From positions 1-41,641 of the forward strand of contig CAKZLK010000023.1 of NCBI GenBank assembly GCA_937125455.1: 41,641 bases of DNA, read 5' to 3'. Source of the DNA: an uncultured Aequorivita sp. Lineage in GTDB: Bacteria; Bacteroidota; Bacteroidia; Flavobacteriales; Flavobacteriaceae. The notes under the pieces are model-generated. The model was not told where the DNA came from and did no database searches. It saw only the letters and a program-made list of their open reading frames with translations. Shown here piece after piece: positions 5,841 through 13,007 of the stretch; position 1 is the first letter of the stretch, and each line of letters starts with the position of its first letter. The position numbers were made by a program, and so were the translations under genes.

Positions 5841-6226
5841 TACAAGGCTAACTTTGTACTATCATAAAGGATATTTCCTAACTTAATACAAAAACACACT
5901 TCATCATCTGCGCCCCAATCTTTATTTCCTTTACCAATTCTTATTCCATCAAATTCAACAACCATAGTAGGTGCGTTTTTTTCGTAACCGTTTTTAAAAA
6001 CAATTTTATCATAAGGTATAAAGGCGTGAAATGGCTCTTTCAAACTCATATCTTTTAGTCGCTTAATCCAATAGTCTTTTATCTCTCTGTATTCTTCTTT
6101 CTTAACGCCTTTTGAAATCATATCGAACCATTGTTTTTTGAGGGTTAGGTGTAAAATCCGCCCAGTAGATAACAATGTATATAATTCAGGCTGTGCTGCT
6201 CGTTTATATTCTTCTGTACTTATCAT
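5840..6226 (-). CDS. ASCH-domain protein, 128 aa
   Basis: The pattern LTLKKQWFDMISKGVKKEEYREI...YWIKRL, then YDKIVFKNGY, matches the ASCH fold, related to PUA-type RNA-binding domains. Known ASCH proteins bind RNA or act on nucleosides such as N4-acetylcytidine. No catalytic assignment is made here. The TAG stop directly precedes TTAACG, the R'' box of site 7. The first 25 residues before the domain may not all be translated, but the ATG at 6226 is the first available. Confidence 0.75.
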   Translation of the reverse strand: MISTEEYKRAAQPELYTLLSTGRILHLTLKKQWFDMISKGVKKEEYREIKDYWIKRLKDMSLKEPFHAFIPYDKIVFKNGYEKNAPTMVVEFDGIRIGKGNKDWGADDEVCFCIKLGNILYDSTKLAL

Positions 6227-6250
6227 AGTTTTGTGTTTATTTATTTTGTT

Positions 6251-6291
6251 ATAGGCTTAAAAACGCCCGAAATCATATACTAAACGTTGTA
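6251..6291 (-). repeat. Unpaired R''-L'' half-site after the 88-aa gene
   Basis: On the minus strand it reads CAACGTTTAGTATATGA and then a GGGC/GCC hairpin, matching the half-site consensus. No L'-R' partner is seen before the ASCH gene. Confidence 0.5.
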
Positions 6292-6297
6292 AACCAT

Positions 6298-6564
6298 TTA
6301 AGAAAGTGTAGTTTCTATCTTTGTACGCAAATGGTCTATATCCTTTTTAAATAAAATATCACAACTCCAAGGAAAGTAGCCGTTCATAAATTCGCCTCCA
6401 TAAATAAAAACGCTAAATCCGTAATCTTCGGTGTATATTTCAATATAATTGCCTAAATCATTGGTAAAACTTCTTTTAATTCCAAGGCGTTTATTATTTA
6501 CTACGTCTTGTCCTTTAGAGGTAAAACCATTTGCTAGTATTGCTTTGTAAATATCTTGTATCAT
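6298..6564 (-). CDS. Hypothetical protein, 88 aa
   Basis: The protein is beta-rich with aromatic clusters (YIEIYTEDYGFSVFIYGGEF) and ends in a helix. It lies between two half-sites. Its leader contains GCACGAAAATTAAT, shared with other cassettes. No family is recognised. Confidence 0.65.
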   Translation of the reverse strand: MIQDIYKAILANGFTSKGQDVVNNKRLGIKRSFTNDLGNYIEIYTEDYGFSVFIYGGEFMNGYFPWSCDILFKKDIDHLRTKIETTLS

Positions 6565-6579
6565 ATCTATTAATTTTCG

Positions 6580-6616
6580 TGCTTAATTCCGCACAGAGTT
6601 TATACTTTAACGTTGG
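6580..6616 (-). repeat. Unpaired R''-L'' half-site after the DUF551-like gene
   Basis: It reads GCCAACGTTAAAGTATAAAC and then a GTGC/GCAC hairpin and AAGCACGAA, matching the half-site next to the 103-aa gene at most positions. The TAA in the box is the stop codon of the upstream gene. Confidence 0.55.
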
Positions 6617-6900
6617 CTACAAGGTGGCTTAACTTCCATCCAGTAGGTTATCACATTACCATTATAAGCCCATCCGCTACCGTTCCAAGTTTCCCAATGA
6701 ACTTTACCGTCTTTGCGGTGAACAAAGTATTTACCGTATTTAGTTGGTCTTGTTTCGGGCTTATCCCAATCAAACGCCACCCAATAGCTAACATTAAATA
6801 AAACCAATATTTCACTTATCATTTTGGCTTTATTTTCGCTACCTACTAAGTAATTACCTTCAAGGTACTTTTCTACTATTTCTTTTAATTGTCGTTCCAT
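6607..6900 (-). CDS. DUF551-like protein, 97 aa
   Basis: The C-terminal half carries a PTKYGKYFVHRKDGKVHWET stretch followed by an ITYWMEVKPP ending, the pattern of DUF551-type proteins common in phages. The start is the ATG at 6900. A longer reading would begin with TTG inside the CGATTGCCACCAACG repeat arm and is unlikely. Its CGT-TAA end falls in the CAACGTTAA box. It is the first gene of the array on the phage side. Function unknown. Confidence 0.75.
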   Translation of the reverse strand: MERQLKEIVEKYLEGNYLVGSENKAKMISEILVLFNVSYWVAFDWDKPETRPTKYGKYFVHRKDGKVHWETWNGSGWAYNGNVITYWMEVKPPCSQR

Positions 6901-6918
6901 ACTGTTTTTATTCTTGTC

Positions 6919-7073
6919 CGTTGGTGGCAATCGCCTGCGGGCGCATTGTTACATAAAAAAACACTATATTTACCAAGCGAATGAAAACTATTCAGATATT
7001 TTCTGAATCAACAAAAAGTCTGGTCTATGATTAGACTTTTTTTTATTCCCACAATGCTCGATTGCCACCAACG
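6919..7073 (-). repeat. Gene-free inverted-repeat element with internal terminator
   Basis: CGTTGGTGGCAATCG (6919-6933) pairs perfectly with 7059-7073, and GCATTGT (6943-6949) with ACAATGC (7051-7057). Inside are two hairpins: ATTCAGA/TCTGAAT (6990-7008) and a terminator. It separates the cassette array from the early operon. Confidence 0.7.
7013..7041. terminator. Bidirectional Rho-independent terminator
   Basis: AAAAAGTCT and AGACTTTTT form a 9-bp stem with an A run on one side and a T run on the other. It could end early-operon transcripts before the cassettes and cassette readthrough in the other direction. Confidence 0.7.
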
Positions 7074-7104
7074 CTCCCTGTTAAATAAGCCTTAGGAGTT
7101 AGGC
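7068..7104 (-). repeat. Short boundary site between array and early operon
   Basis: On the minus strand this contains GCCTAAC, an exact integron inverse-core match (RYYYAAC), then TCCT, a short loop, AGGGA and GCGTTGG. It may be a small attC-like or attachment site marking the junction where cassettes begin. There is no enzyme gene beside it. Confidence 0.4.
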
Positions 7105-7154
7105 TATCGCTATTTTACTAAGTTCCCCTACCTTCCACTAAAACAACATGATTA

Positions 7155-7964
7155 TTAAAAAAGGCTTTTAAATTTCTCAACTTCCTTTTCGTTTTTAATC
7201 AATTTTCTAAAAAAATTGTTAAGTATTATTTCTTTGGCCTTTAGCACAACTTTAGAATTTTGTTTAGCCTCTATTTCTGATAGGATGTTCTTGAATTCTT
7301 TTTTCTCCTTTAGATTGGCAGGTTTCTTGCTTTCGTACTCGAACCTTAAAACCTCTTTTGCATCTGAATACATTTTCTTTTTAAAATCTGCATTGGTCGG
7401 CAAATGACCATCATCATAAAGAATATCGTATATATATGTTTTACCGTCTTCTATATATCCGTTCTTGATAAAGAAATCGAGACAATCCCTTACACCTTTG
7501 TTGATCCAATATTTTTTCTCCTGTTCAGTGGCCGTTGGTTGTTTTTCCGCCTCTTCTATGGAATGTTGGGTCTTCATCTTTCTTTTCCATGAAACATACT
7601 TTTTAAGCACTTTTGCCACATATTCAGCATTGAAAAGTTGATAATGGGGCGTAACCCATGGCTCATCCTTCATTTCTGGGTCTAATTGTCCGTATCTCTC
7701 CAATTTGAAGGCATAGTAAAGTTCATCTACAGAAAGGTTCTTAAAACGGCTTAAAATCATTTCCACCAAATCCTTTTTGTTGAAATCGGAAATACTGTCC
7801 TTTATACCCAAGGCCAATGAAACCTCCGTTATCCAAAAAGAAAGACTTTTAGATAGTTCGTAGCCATCAGCGTTTCTTATTTTTATATGGGTGGAAACCG
7901 ATTTAAGGAAACTGACTTCTCCCAGACTTTGGTTTTTCTCGTTATAAATTTGAATGTTGCTCAT
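7155..7964 (-). CDS. Putative phage replication-associated protein, 269 aa
   Basis: The protein is largely helical and highly charged, with ELYYAFKLERYGQLD near residue 100 and a lysine-rich helical C-terminus. Its ATG overlaps the stop of the DnaT-like gene upstream (ATGA type), so the two are translated together. In other phages this position, after a replication-organiser gene, often holds a partner replication protein. No domain is firmly recognised. Confidence 0.7.
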   Translation of the reverse strand: MSNIQIYNEKNQSLGEVSFLKSVSTHIKIRNADGYELSKSLSFWITEVSLALGIKDSISDFNKKDLVEMILSRFKNLSVDELYYAFKLERYGQLDPEMKDEPWVTPHYQLFNAEYVAKVLKKYVSWKRKMKTQHSIEEAEKQPTATEQEKKYWINKGVRDCLDFFIKNGYIEDGKTYIYDILYDDGHLPTNADFKKKMYSDAKEVLRFEYESKKPANLKEKKEFKNILSEIEAKQNSKVVLKAKEIILNNFFRKLIKNEKEVEKFKSLF

Positions 7965-8398
7965 TTTCCACCTCTTATTTGGTTAATAAAATCTACATCT
8001 ACCGGCTCCATGTTCTTTCTTACCACTTCTTCGGTTTGACGGTTTATCGTCTTTACATTGGTCGAAGGCTTATAGTTCTTGTGCCATCTAGCAAGTCTTT
8101 TTCCAATATCGAAACACTTTTCCTTTTCCATCCTGAATTTACGATCCCTTTCACCGTGTTCCGTCCAATAATCATAGAACTCCCGCAGCATATCCTTTGG
8201 GTAATCGTCTATAAAATTAGCGACTTTTTCCATGAAAGTCTGTTTTCTGAACTCTATGTCCTTTGATCCGGATAACTTTTTTTCCAAGTGATCAATATAT
8301 TCATCTAAAGCTACTGAATAATCGAGCATCCAATTTGCTATTGCAACATCCCCCGTTAAATCAAATGGTCTGTAATTATTTTTTATAGGTCTTTTCAT
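7961..8398 (-). CDS. DnaT/DnaD-like replication organiser C-terminal domain protein, 145 aa
   Basis: The segment DYPKDMLREFYDYWTE..., then EKEKCFDIGKRLARWHKN, is the conserved C-terminal module of Bacteroidota phage replication proteins that recruit the helicase. The start is the ATG at 8398, which overlaps the RNA ligase stop; the reading from TTG at 8419 is rejected. The role is inferred from this module and the neighbouring replication genes. Confidence 0.7.
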   Translation of the reverse strand: MKRPIKNNYRPFDLTGDVAIANWMLDYSVALDEYIDHLEKKLSGSKDIEFRKQTFMEKVANFIDDYPKDMLREFYDYWTEHGERDRKFRMEKEKCFDIGKRLARWHKNYKPSTNVKTINRQTEEVVRKNMEPVDVDFINQIRGGK

Positions 8399-9090
8399 TT
8401 TTTCGTTTTTATATTCCAAATTAACTCATCCTCTTCCTTGCCTATAATATATTTTCCTGGTTCAAAATCACTTCTTACCCATTTGGCAAGAAAATCTACT
8501 TTTCCTTTTCGCTCTACCCTATAAACCATTCCTTCTGGATTTTCAAATGAACAAATATTATCAGTTTTTAAATTTAAAACCGGCTTAATGTCTTCAACTG
8601 AAATCGAATTTCCTCTATGTAAAAGTCTTGGAGTCGGAAGCCCCGTGCCTTTAAGAAAATCAAATGGTAATCTTTCATTTTTATTATTAAAGTAATCAAA
8701 AAAGACTATTGGCGTGTCTTTAATTTTATATTTTAACCCATGCGCCTGTGCCATCCATTCGCCACAAACCCTTTCCCCGTCCATTAAAAATTCTTCAAAA
8801 TGTTTACTTTGAAATTCAACCCATTTGCTGAATAAATGGTGTTGCTTATATGGACTTGTTTTTGCTTCATAACCACTTCTCGTCAAAGCGTATATTTGTC
8901 CGTCTTTTTTAGCAACTCCAACATTAGAGCCATCGTATTTTTCAAATACAAAAATCTCATCGTGTCTATCTCTAACTTTTTCGGTTAATATTCGTTCTTG
9001 TCCTTTTTCTATAAAATGATCGCCAATTCCTAATTTACTATTTGATAAATGAGGTATTGAACCGTAATTTTTTCTTTTAAGTGGTTTCAT
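8395..9090 (-). CDS. RNA ligase family protein, 231 aa
   Basis: Nucleotidyltransferase motifs appear in order: motif I KYDGSN with the likely adenylated lysine at residue 51, motif III GEWMAQAHG (110-118), IIIa FFDYF (130-134), motif IV EGMVYR (186-191) and motif V FLAKWVR (200-206). These proteins seal RNA ends using ATP through a ligase-AMP intermediate. In phages they counter host tRNA or RNA cleavage. It lacks a C-terminal domain beyond motif V. No polynucleotide kinase partner is in the window. It lies in the early operon upstream of the replication pair. Confidence 0.85.
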   Translation of the reverse strand: MKPLKRKNYGSIPHLSNSKLGIGDHFIEKGQERILTEKVRDRHDEIFVFEKYDGSNVGVAKKDGQIYALTRSGYEAKTSPYKQHHLFSKWVEFQSKHFEEFLMDGERVCGEWMAQAHGLKYKIKDTPIVFFDYFNNKNERLPFDFLKGTGLPTPRLLHRGNSISVEDIKPVLNLKTDNICSFENPEGMVYRVERKGKVDFLAKWVRSDFEPGKYIIGKEEDELIWNIKTKK

Positions 9091-9123
9091 TTTTTTATTT
9101 TTAGTTATAGCAGGGCTCTACCC

Positions 9124-9528
9124 TTATTCTATCCATCCCATTTCGCATCCTTTACAAGTCGCCCTAGTATGACCATTGATAGTTGCTACAGCGTAATGTA
9201 GTTCACCTCCACAACCTTCACATTTTAAGATTCCTGACGCTTCTTTGGTTTCTGAATAATGTTTTTTAACAGCGATAAGGTTTCCAATAGTTGATTTTTG
9301 ACGCTCAGTTATTTCTTTTACTTTCTTTTCAACATTTTCATTGGACGGAAATTCACAATGTTCACAATTACCTCCATAAAAACCAGATAAATTAATGCAT
9401 GGATGTTTATAAGGGCTAGTGCTTTTGTCTCTAACTGATTCATAGGTTATATCTTTTTTACAGGATTTATTAGCCAATCCATTGAAATGAATACACTTAC
9501 TACCGATTTGTTCTTTTAAACTTCTCAT
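9124..9528 (-). CDS. Cysteine-rich zinc-binding protein, 134 aa
   Basis: There are three cysteine clusters: scattered N-terminal Cys and His residues (C12, C23), CEHC near residue 55, and a C-terminal ribbon with CEGC and CKGC pairs. This suggests one or two zinc sites. It is separated from the RNA ligase by 33 bases. Function is unknown; such proteins in phages often bind nucleic acid. Confidence 0.7.
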   Translation of the reverse strand: MRSLKEQIGSKCIHFNGLANKSCKKDITYESVRDKSTSPYKHPCINLSGFYGGNCEHCEFPSNENVEKKVKEITERQKSTIGNLIAVKKHYSETKEASGILKCEGCGGELHYAVATINGHTRATCKGCEMGWIE

Positions 9529-9977
9529 TCTATATATAGTATTAAGTTACTTATTTTTATCTTGAAAGGTTTGGTTTAGATATAGCTACGCTAAAAGGAA
9601 ATAACTCCAATCAACGTAGATACTGCATCTTGAAACGGTAGGATGAGTATAGGAGGTAACCCTCACAACAACTTAGTTGTCTACGCACATATAACTACTT
9701 AAACACACTTTTTTAAGCCAAACATAGTCGATAGTTCGTCGTTCCTATCATGGGTATATGTTCCCTTATTTATAGACGATTTGCTTTTCTGTATTGAGGT
9801 AAGAAATTCTAAACACACCTTAATCTCCGATAAGTATTGAGATTAAGGCGTTAAAAAAGCCCTTAGAGGTTGACGCTGCTCTTTGGGCTTCTTAAAACTT
9901 CTCCGTTTTGGAGGAATATTTTCAGGATTTCCGATATAGCGTCAACTAAAATCTCAGCACAAATTTAACAAACTATT
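9529..9977 (-). other. 449-base non-coding structured region
   Basis: No protein frame longer than about 12 codons with a start was found on the minus strand. It holds a perfect 10-bp hairpin (CCTTAATCTC 9818-9827 with 9839-9848), a terminator and a long-range 9-nt pairing. An ACAAC/GTTGT hairpin lies at 9668-9680. It may be a small RNA locus, an attenuator or an origin; no tRNA is seen. Confidence 0.6.
9853..9890 (-). terminator. Rho-independent terminator, possibly regulated
   Basis: On the minus strand AAGCCC/GGGCTT is extended by AGAG/CTCT and followed by six T. It would end transcripts from the regulator genes above. Its loop includes AGCGTCAAC, which can pair perfectly with GTTGACGCT transcribed earlier (9938-9946), so an alternative fold is possible. 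Confidence 0.75.
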
Positions 9978-10355
9978 TCATTCCAACAAATTATATTCTA
10001 TTTCTATTAAAAATTCAGGGAATTCTTTTAGTCCCCGTTTTTTCCATTTTTGGAATTTAAACTCTTTTCTTTTCCATGCGTTGTAGATTTGGATTTTTTT
10101 CACGGGCTGAAAAGTGTAAATCTGATACTGTGGAACGTTTTCTTTATGTGGGACTATTTCTACTATACCAACGTCTTGAAGTCCGCTTAAACGTGCAGAA
10201 ACCGTTTTCTCTGGCATATTTAAGGCATCACATATCAAAGGCATTGATGAAAACCCTTCTTTTTTAATGAAATCAAGGATTTTAGCTTCGTCACTTTTCA
10301 ATTGACCGGAATCAATTTGCTTTTGTAAAGCTTGGATTTTTGTCTGATTGTTCAT
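9978..10355 (-). CDS. Winged-helix regulator, 125 aa
   Basis: Residues 26-70 form a typical winged helix: a helix-turn-helix at ICDALNMPEKTVSARLSGL followed by a wing at VGIVEIVPH. The C-terminal half is basic and aromatic. The ATG overlaps the upstream stop. The architecture suggests a DNA-binding regulator of early genes. It is the last gene before the terminator. Confidence 0.75.
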   Translation of the reverse strand: MNNQTKIQALQKQIDSGQLKSDEAKILDFIKKEGFSSMPLICDALNMPEKTVSARLSGLQDVGIVEIVPHKENVPQYQIYTFQPVKKIQIYNAWKRKEFKFQKWKKRGLKEFPEFLIEIEYNLLE

Positions 10356-10543
10356 AATAATTCTATTTCGGTTTTGATTTTAAGTCCATGAAACATCGCC
10401 TCATTGGTTTTTACGTGTTTTGAGTGATCGGAATGTATGTGTATTACACTAACACTTAATTGTGGGTTTTCCTCCATAAACTTTTTAATTGCGTCTTCAA
10501 TGGATGATTCCATTTCTTTCCGGTCTTTGATTATCTGTTTCAT
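10352..10543 (-). CDS. Small hypothetical protein, 63 aa
   Basis: An N-terminal helix is followed by an HIHSDHSKH segment that could bind metal. The ATG at 10543 overlaps the upstream gene by 46 bases; a second ATG at 10513 would reduce this to 17. It is translation-coupled to the winged-helix gene. Function unknown. Confidence 0.6.
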   Translation of the reverse strand: MKQIIKDRKEMESSIEDAIKKFMEENPQLSVSVIHIHSDHSKHVKTNEAMFHGLKIKTEIELL

Positions 10544-10691
10544 TTTCGTTTTTTTTAATAATTCTAATTACTTCATCTATACTACAATTGCATTGGCTGG
10601 CAATCGTGTGAACGTCCTCCATACCGTTGAACCAAAGTTCAAGAATGGTTTCTTCCTTACTCGAACCAATTGTAATTCTCTCCAAGGCCAA
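10497..10691 (-). CDS. Small HTH-like protein, about 64 aa (start uncertain)
   Basis: The segment DVHTIASQCNCSIDEVIRII resembles a helix-turn-helix of the sigma region 4 or Hin type. The full frame starts at a TTG that overlaps the Cro-like gene by 35 bases. The first ATG is 23 codons in, at 10622, and would leave only the HTH. The C-terminal tail is charged. Probably a small regulator. Confidence 0.5.
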   Translation of the reverse strand: MALERITIGSSKEETILELWFNGMEDVHTIASQCNCSIDEVIRIIKKNENETDNQRPERNGIIH

Positions 10692-10860
10692 GTATAATGG
10701 TTAATTTTTCAAGTTCGGAATACCTAAACTCTGGATTGCCCGAAATTCTTTGTGAAAGCGAAGAAGGGGAAAGCCCCATCTGTTCAGATACCCATGTAAT
10801 ACTTCTGCCTTGTTTTCTGATTTCGTTCCTTACTTTTTTTCCTAATATTATTGCGCTCAT
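10657..10860 (-). CDS. Cro/CI-like XRE-family regulator, 67 aa
   Basis: An XRE helix-turn-helix occupies residues 20-55 (ITWVSEQMGLSPSSLSQRI), the size and pattern of a Cro-type repressor. The ATG overlaps the upstream stop. It lies inside the early operon rather than at the divergent control region, so it may adjust early transcription. It has no partner domain. Confidence 0.8.
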   Translation of the reverse strand: MSAIILGKKVRNEIRKQGRSITWVSEQMGLSPSSLSQRISGNPEFRYSELEKLTIILGLGENYNWFE

Positions 10861-11072
10861 AACTTGCTTTTATAGTGTTTTGTTAAATATTTAATTTTTT
10901 GTTCAAATACCGCTATTGGCATTGATTCAATCCTTTGGATTTCTACGCAAACTCTACTGATTTCATCTGAAAATTCATTTGAAATATCCTTTAAATCATC
11001 TGCAAAACATATATAGTCCAAATAATTTTTTTTAAGTTTTTTAAGACCTAGTAATTTATTTTTATAAGTCAT
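10857..11072 (-). CDS. Small helical hypothetical protein, 71 aa
   Basis: Lysine-rich at both ends with a central acidic segment (ADDLKDISNEFSDEISRV). It overlaps NinG by 11 bases at its start and the Cro-like gene at its end. No family recognised. Confidence 0.6.
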   Translation of the reverse strand: MTYKNKLLGLKKLKKNYLDYICFADDLKDISNEFSDEISRVCVEIQRIESMPIAVFEQKIKYLTKHYKSKL

Positions 11073-11742
11073 AAATACAATGTTCTTTTTTATAGATTCC
11101 TAAAATTGAGTTTATTTCGTTCCTTGCTATTATCCTACCCTCTAAGTCAAAGTTCCTTCCTTTCATTTTTAAATCATTGGCTATTTCACAGGCAAGTTTA
11201 TAGAATTCGTGATAATCCAAGTTAGACCAATGTAAAGCTGGAGTCGATTTTAAACCCCTTACAAACTCTAAATAGCCTTTACCATACTCTTCTGCTAATT
11301 TCTCCCTTAAAAGGCCATCATCGTTATGAGAATGATTGCTCTGTGCTGACTGACGGTGAATATTATGGAGATTTAAAGCCATTGTTGTATTGGATCCTTT
11401 GGAAAAAATGTGACCTCCTTGAATTTGACCTGCATGATACCCTAAAGCAAGACATGGAAGACCAATATCGATAAACCTAGTTATTTCCTGAATTTTAGTT
11501 TGAAGCTTTACCCTCCAATTAGTTAGGTTTATTTTTAATTCCTTGTCTTTTTTCTTTTGTTCTTCTTTTTTGGCGCGTTCTACCCTTGGGTCAAATACCT
11601 GTACTTTCCACAACTTTCCGGCCTCTGTTTCGTGCATCCAATTGAACAAACACAAGGGGCAAAGACCCAATTGCCTGTTATCGGAAAGTTTACCACAAGC
11701 CTCGGCATTTTTTGAACGACCTATTCCTTTACATTTTTTCAT
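11062..11742 (-). CDS. ninG: NinG/Rap-like recombination protein, 226 aa
   Basis: The N-terminal cysteine cluster (CKGIG...CGKL...CPLCLFNW) is followed by the helical part. Then comes the nuclease-like HNH region with HAGQIQGGHIFSKGSN and NLHNIHRQSAQSNHSHN, the hallmark of NinG. Lambda NinG stimulates recombination by acting on branched DNA. The ATG at 11742 is used; a TTG three codons upstream is less likely. It fits with the RecT and exonuclease genes upstream in the same operon. Confidence 0.85.
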   Translation of the reverse strand: MKKCKGIGRSKNAEACGKLSDNRQLGLCPLCLFNWMHETEAGKLWKVQVFDPRVERAKKEEQKKKDKELKINLTNWRVKLQTKIQEITRFIDIGLPCLALGYHAGQIQGGHIFSKGSNTTMALNLHNIHRQSAQSNHSHNDDGLLREKLAEEYGKGYLEFVRGLKSTPALHWSNLDYHEFYKLACEIANDLKMKGRNFDLEGRIIARNEINSILGIYKKEHCIYDL

Positions 11743-11854
11743 TTCTAACAATAAATTCTTTAAAGGAATTGTTTTTTTGCTTGATTCTTACAACGCAATA
11801 AAGATGGCCTTCACCTCTATTCAGTATTTCTGTAATTTCTAGGTTTATTCTCAT
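11729..11854 (-). CDS. Small hypothetical protein, 41 aa
   Basis: An ATG overlapping the previous stop (ATGA) begins a 41-residue frame with a beta-rich HLYCVVRIKQK segment. It ends 13 bases inside NinG. The tight overlaps on both sides support a real gene. Function unknown. Confidence 0.6.
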   Translation of the reverse strand: MRINLEITEILNRGEGHLYCVVRIKQKNNSFKEFIVRNEKM

Positions 11855-12039
11855 TCTATTTTTCCAGTTTCAAGTTCAGTCTCACATTTTACCCTTCTAA
11901 CAAAGAAGATGTTTTGGTTCAAGTTATGATTGCATCCGTCCTCTACACAATCGGCCCCTGCATCGGACATCAAGGTTACATTGTACCTTTTTACGACTTT
12001 ATCCGTGTCGTATTCGACTATTTCGATGTATTTGTTCAT
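11851..12039 (-). CDS. Small hypothetical protein, 62 aa
   Basis: A YDTDKVVKRYNVTLMSD segment and two cysteines in DCVEDGCNHN are visible. It overlaps the exonuclease stop by four bases and the next ATG likewise. No family recognised. Confidence 0.6.
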   Translation of the reverse strand: MNKYIEIVEYDTDKVVKRYNVTLMSDAGADCVEDGCNHNLNQNIFFVRRVKCETELETGKIE

Positions 12040-13007
12040 GGGTTCAAATTTCCATTTTGTAAATATTTTAAATATTCTCGCCCCAATAAAACTCTTTCCT
12101 TAGCATTCTCTATAAATGAATTATCATAAACAGAAACCTTTTCGATAATCCTTTCTTCCAATGGTATATCATTACCCTCCCCATGCCATTCATCTTTTGA
12201 ATATACCATATCGTGAAAAGGATATTGTTCTACGAACCTATCGTAATCGAAAATCATACTTTTCTCTATTTCCTTGCACTTATCTTGGTAATATTCCCAA
12301 CTTTCATCTTCACTATCCGGGCAGTTCAAAGCGTAAAAAATCTTTAATTTTTCATTGTTAAGCCCGTGCTCGTGAATATTCACTAAACAATATGCGGTAG
12401 TCCATTTTTCAGCCCCTGTCAAATCCATATAAATTTGATTTTGACACTCATAAACAAAATCCAGTTCATCCTCTGGGAAAGGGAAAGTTTCCAAGCCCCA
12501 TGAACATTTTGTATCAAACCCTTCTTTCCATTTCATTATAGGAACACCGAACGGGCCTAAATCAGGCTCACCTGAAAAGAATTCGTTTTTTATCCTTTCT
12601 GTATTTTTTGAGAACAAAGTTCTAATGCCTTTTGAATTCCTAAAATTTTGATAATTGGTTATTGCTTCTTCCTCCTGCAAAAGGCCTTTTACGATATACT
12701 TATTGGAAATTGGAAAATTCCTGTTGTAGGTTTCCATCCTGAAAATCTTCCTAAGTTCGGATTTCATGGTTTTAGGAAGGTCTTTGTTCTTATTGGTTTC
12801 CGATAAATCTTTTAACTCTTGTTCCATATTAGGGGTTAAAGGCTTAATCGGTTTTCCTTTATCATCAATAACGCCTGTTGCAGAATCCATTTTTCGGGTC
12901 TGTAACTCGATTAAACGGGCTTTTTTAATATCCGTCAATCCTATTGTTCCGGTAAGTAGTTTTGAGATTTGCGAGGCGCGGAAGCAGTATTTTGAGAAGT
13001 CTTTCAT
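12036..13007 (-). CDS. YqaJ-like recombination exonuclease (PD-D/EXK), 323 aa
   Basis: The catalytic signature GEPDL (residues 146-150) followed by DTKCSW (165-170) matches the PD-(D/E)XK core of YqaJ/lambda-exonuclease-type enzymes. A glutamate-rich helix (LQEEEAI, 110-116) precedes it. These enzymes resect DNA ends so that an annealing protein can pair the single strand. RecT is encoded about 0.8 kb upstream in the same operon. The ATG at 13007 overlaps the upstream stop; earlier in-frame Met codons lie inside the neighbouring gene. Confidence 0.8.
   Translation of the reverse strand: MKDFSKYCFRASQISKLLTGTIGLTDIKKARLIELQTRKMDSATGVIDDKGKPIKPLTPNMEQELKDLSETNKNKDLPKTMKSELRKIFRMETYNRNFPISNKYIVKGLLQEEEAITNYQNFRNSKGIRTLFSKNTERIKNEFFSGEPDLGPFGVPIMKWKEGFDTKCSWGLETFPFPEDELDFVYECQNQIYMDLTGAEKWTTAYCLVNIHEHGLNNEKLKIFYALNCPDSEDESWEYYQDKCKEIEKSMIFDYDRFVEQYPFHDMVYSKDEWHGEGNDIPLEERIIEKVSVYDNSFIENAKERVLLGREYLKYLQNGNLNP

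Larger units (their letters stand above)
1..7104 (-). mobile_element. Left block of attC-like gene cassettes (array continues beyond the window)
   Basis: Small minus-strand genes are separated by structured inverted-repeat sites with an integron attC-like topology (R''-L''-loop-L'-R'). Eight complete sites, at least three half-sites and several gene-free units were read here. Cassette starts (GTTAnnn) are complementary to the matching cassette ends (nnnTAAC) even when neighbouring cassettes differ, as expected for units that move separately. The block ends near 7.1 kb, where ordinary phage early genes with tight overlaps begin. No integron integrase is present. Known: integron cassettes have this organisation. 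Inferred: this is a mobile cassette array in a phage. Confidence 0.65.
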
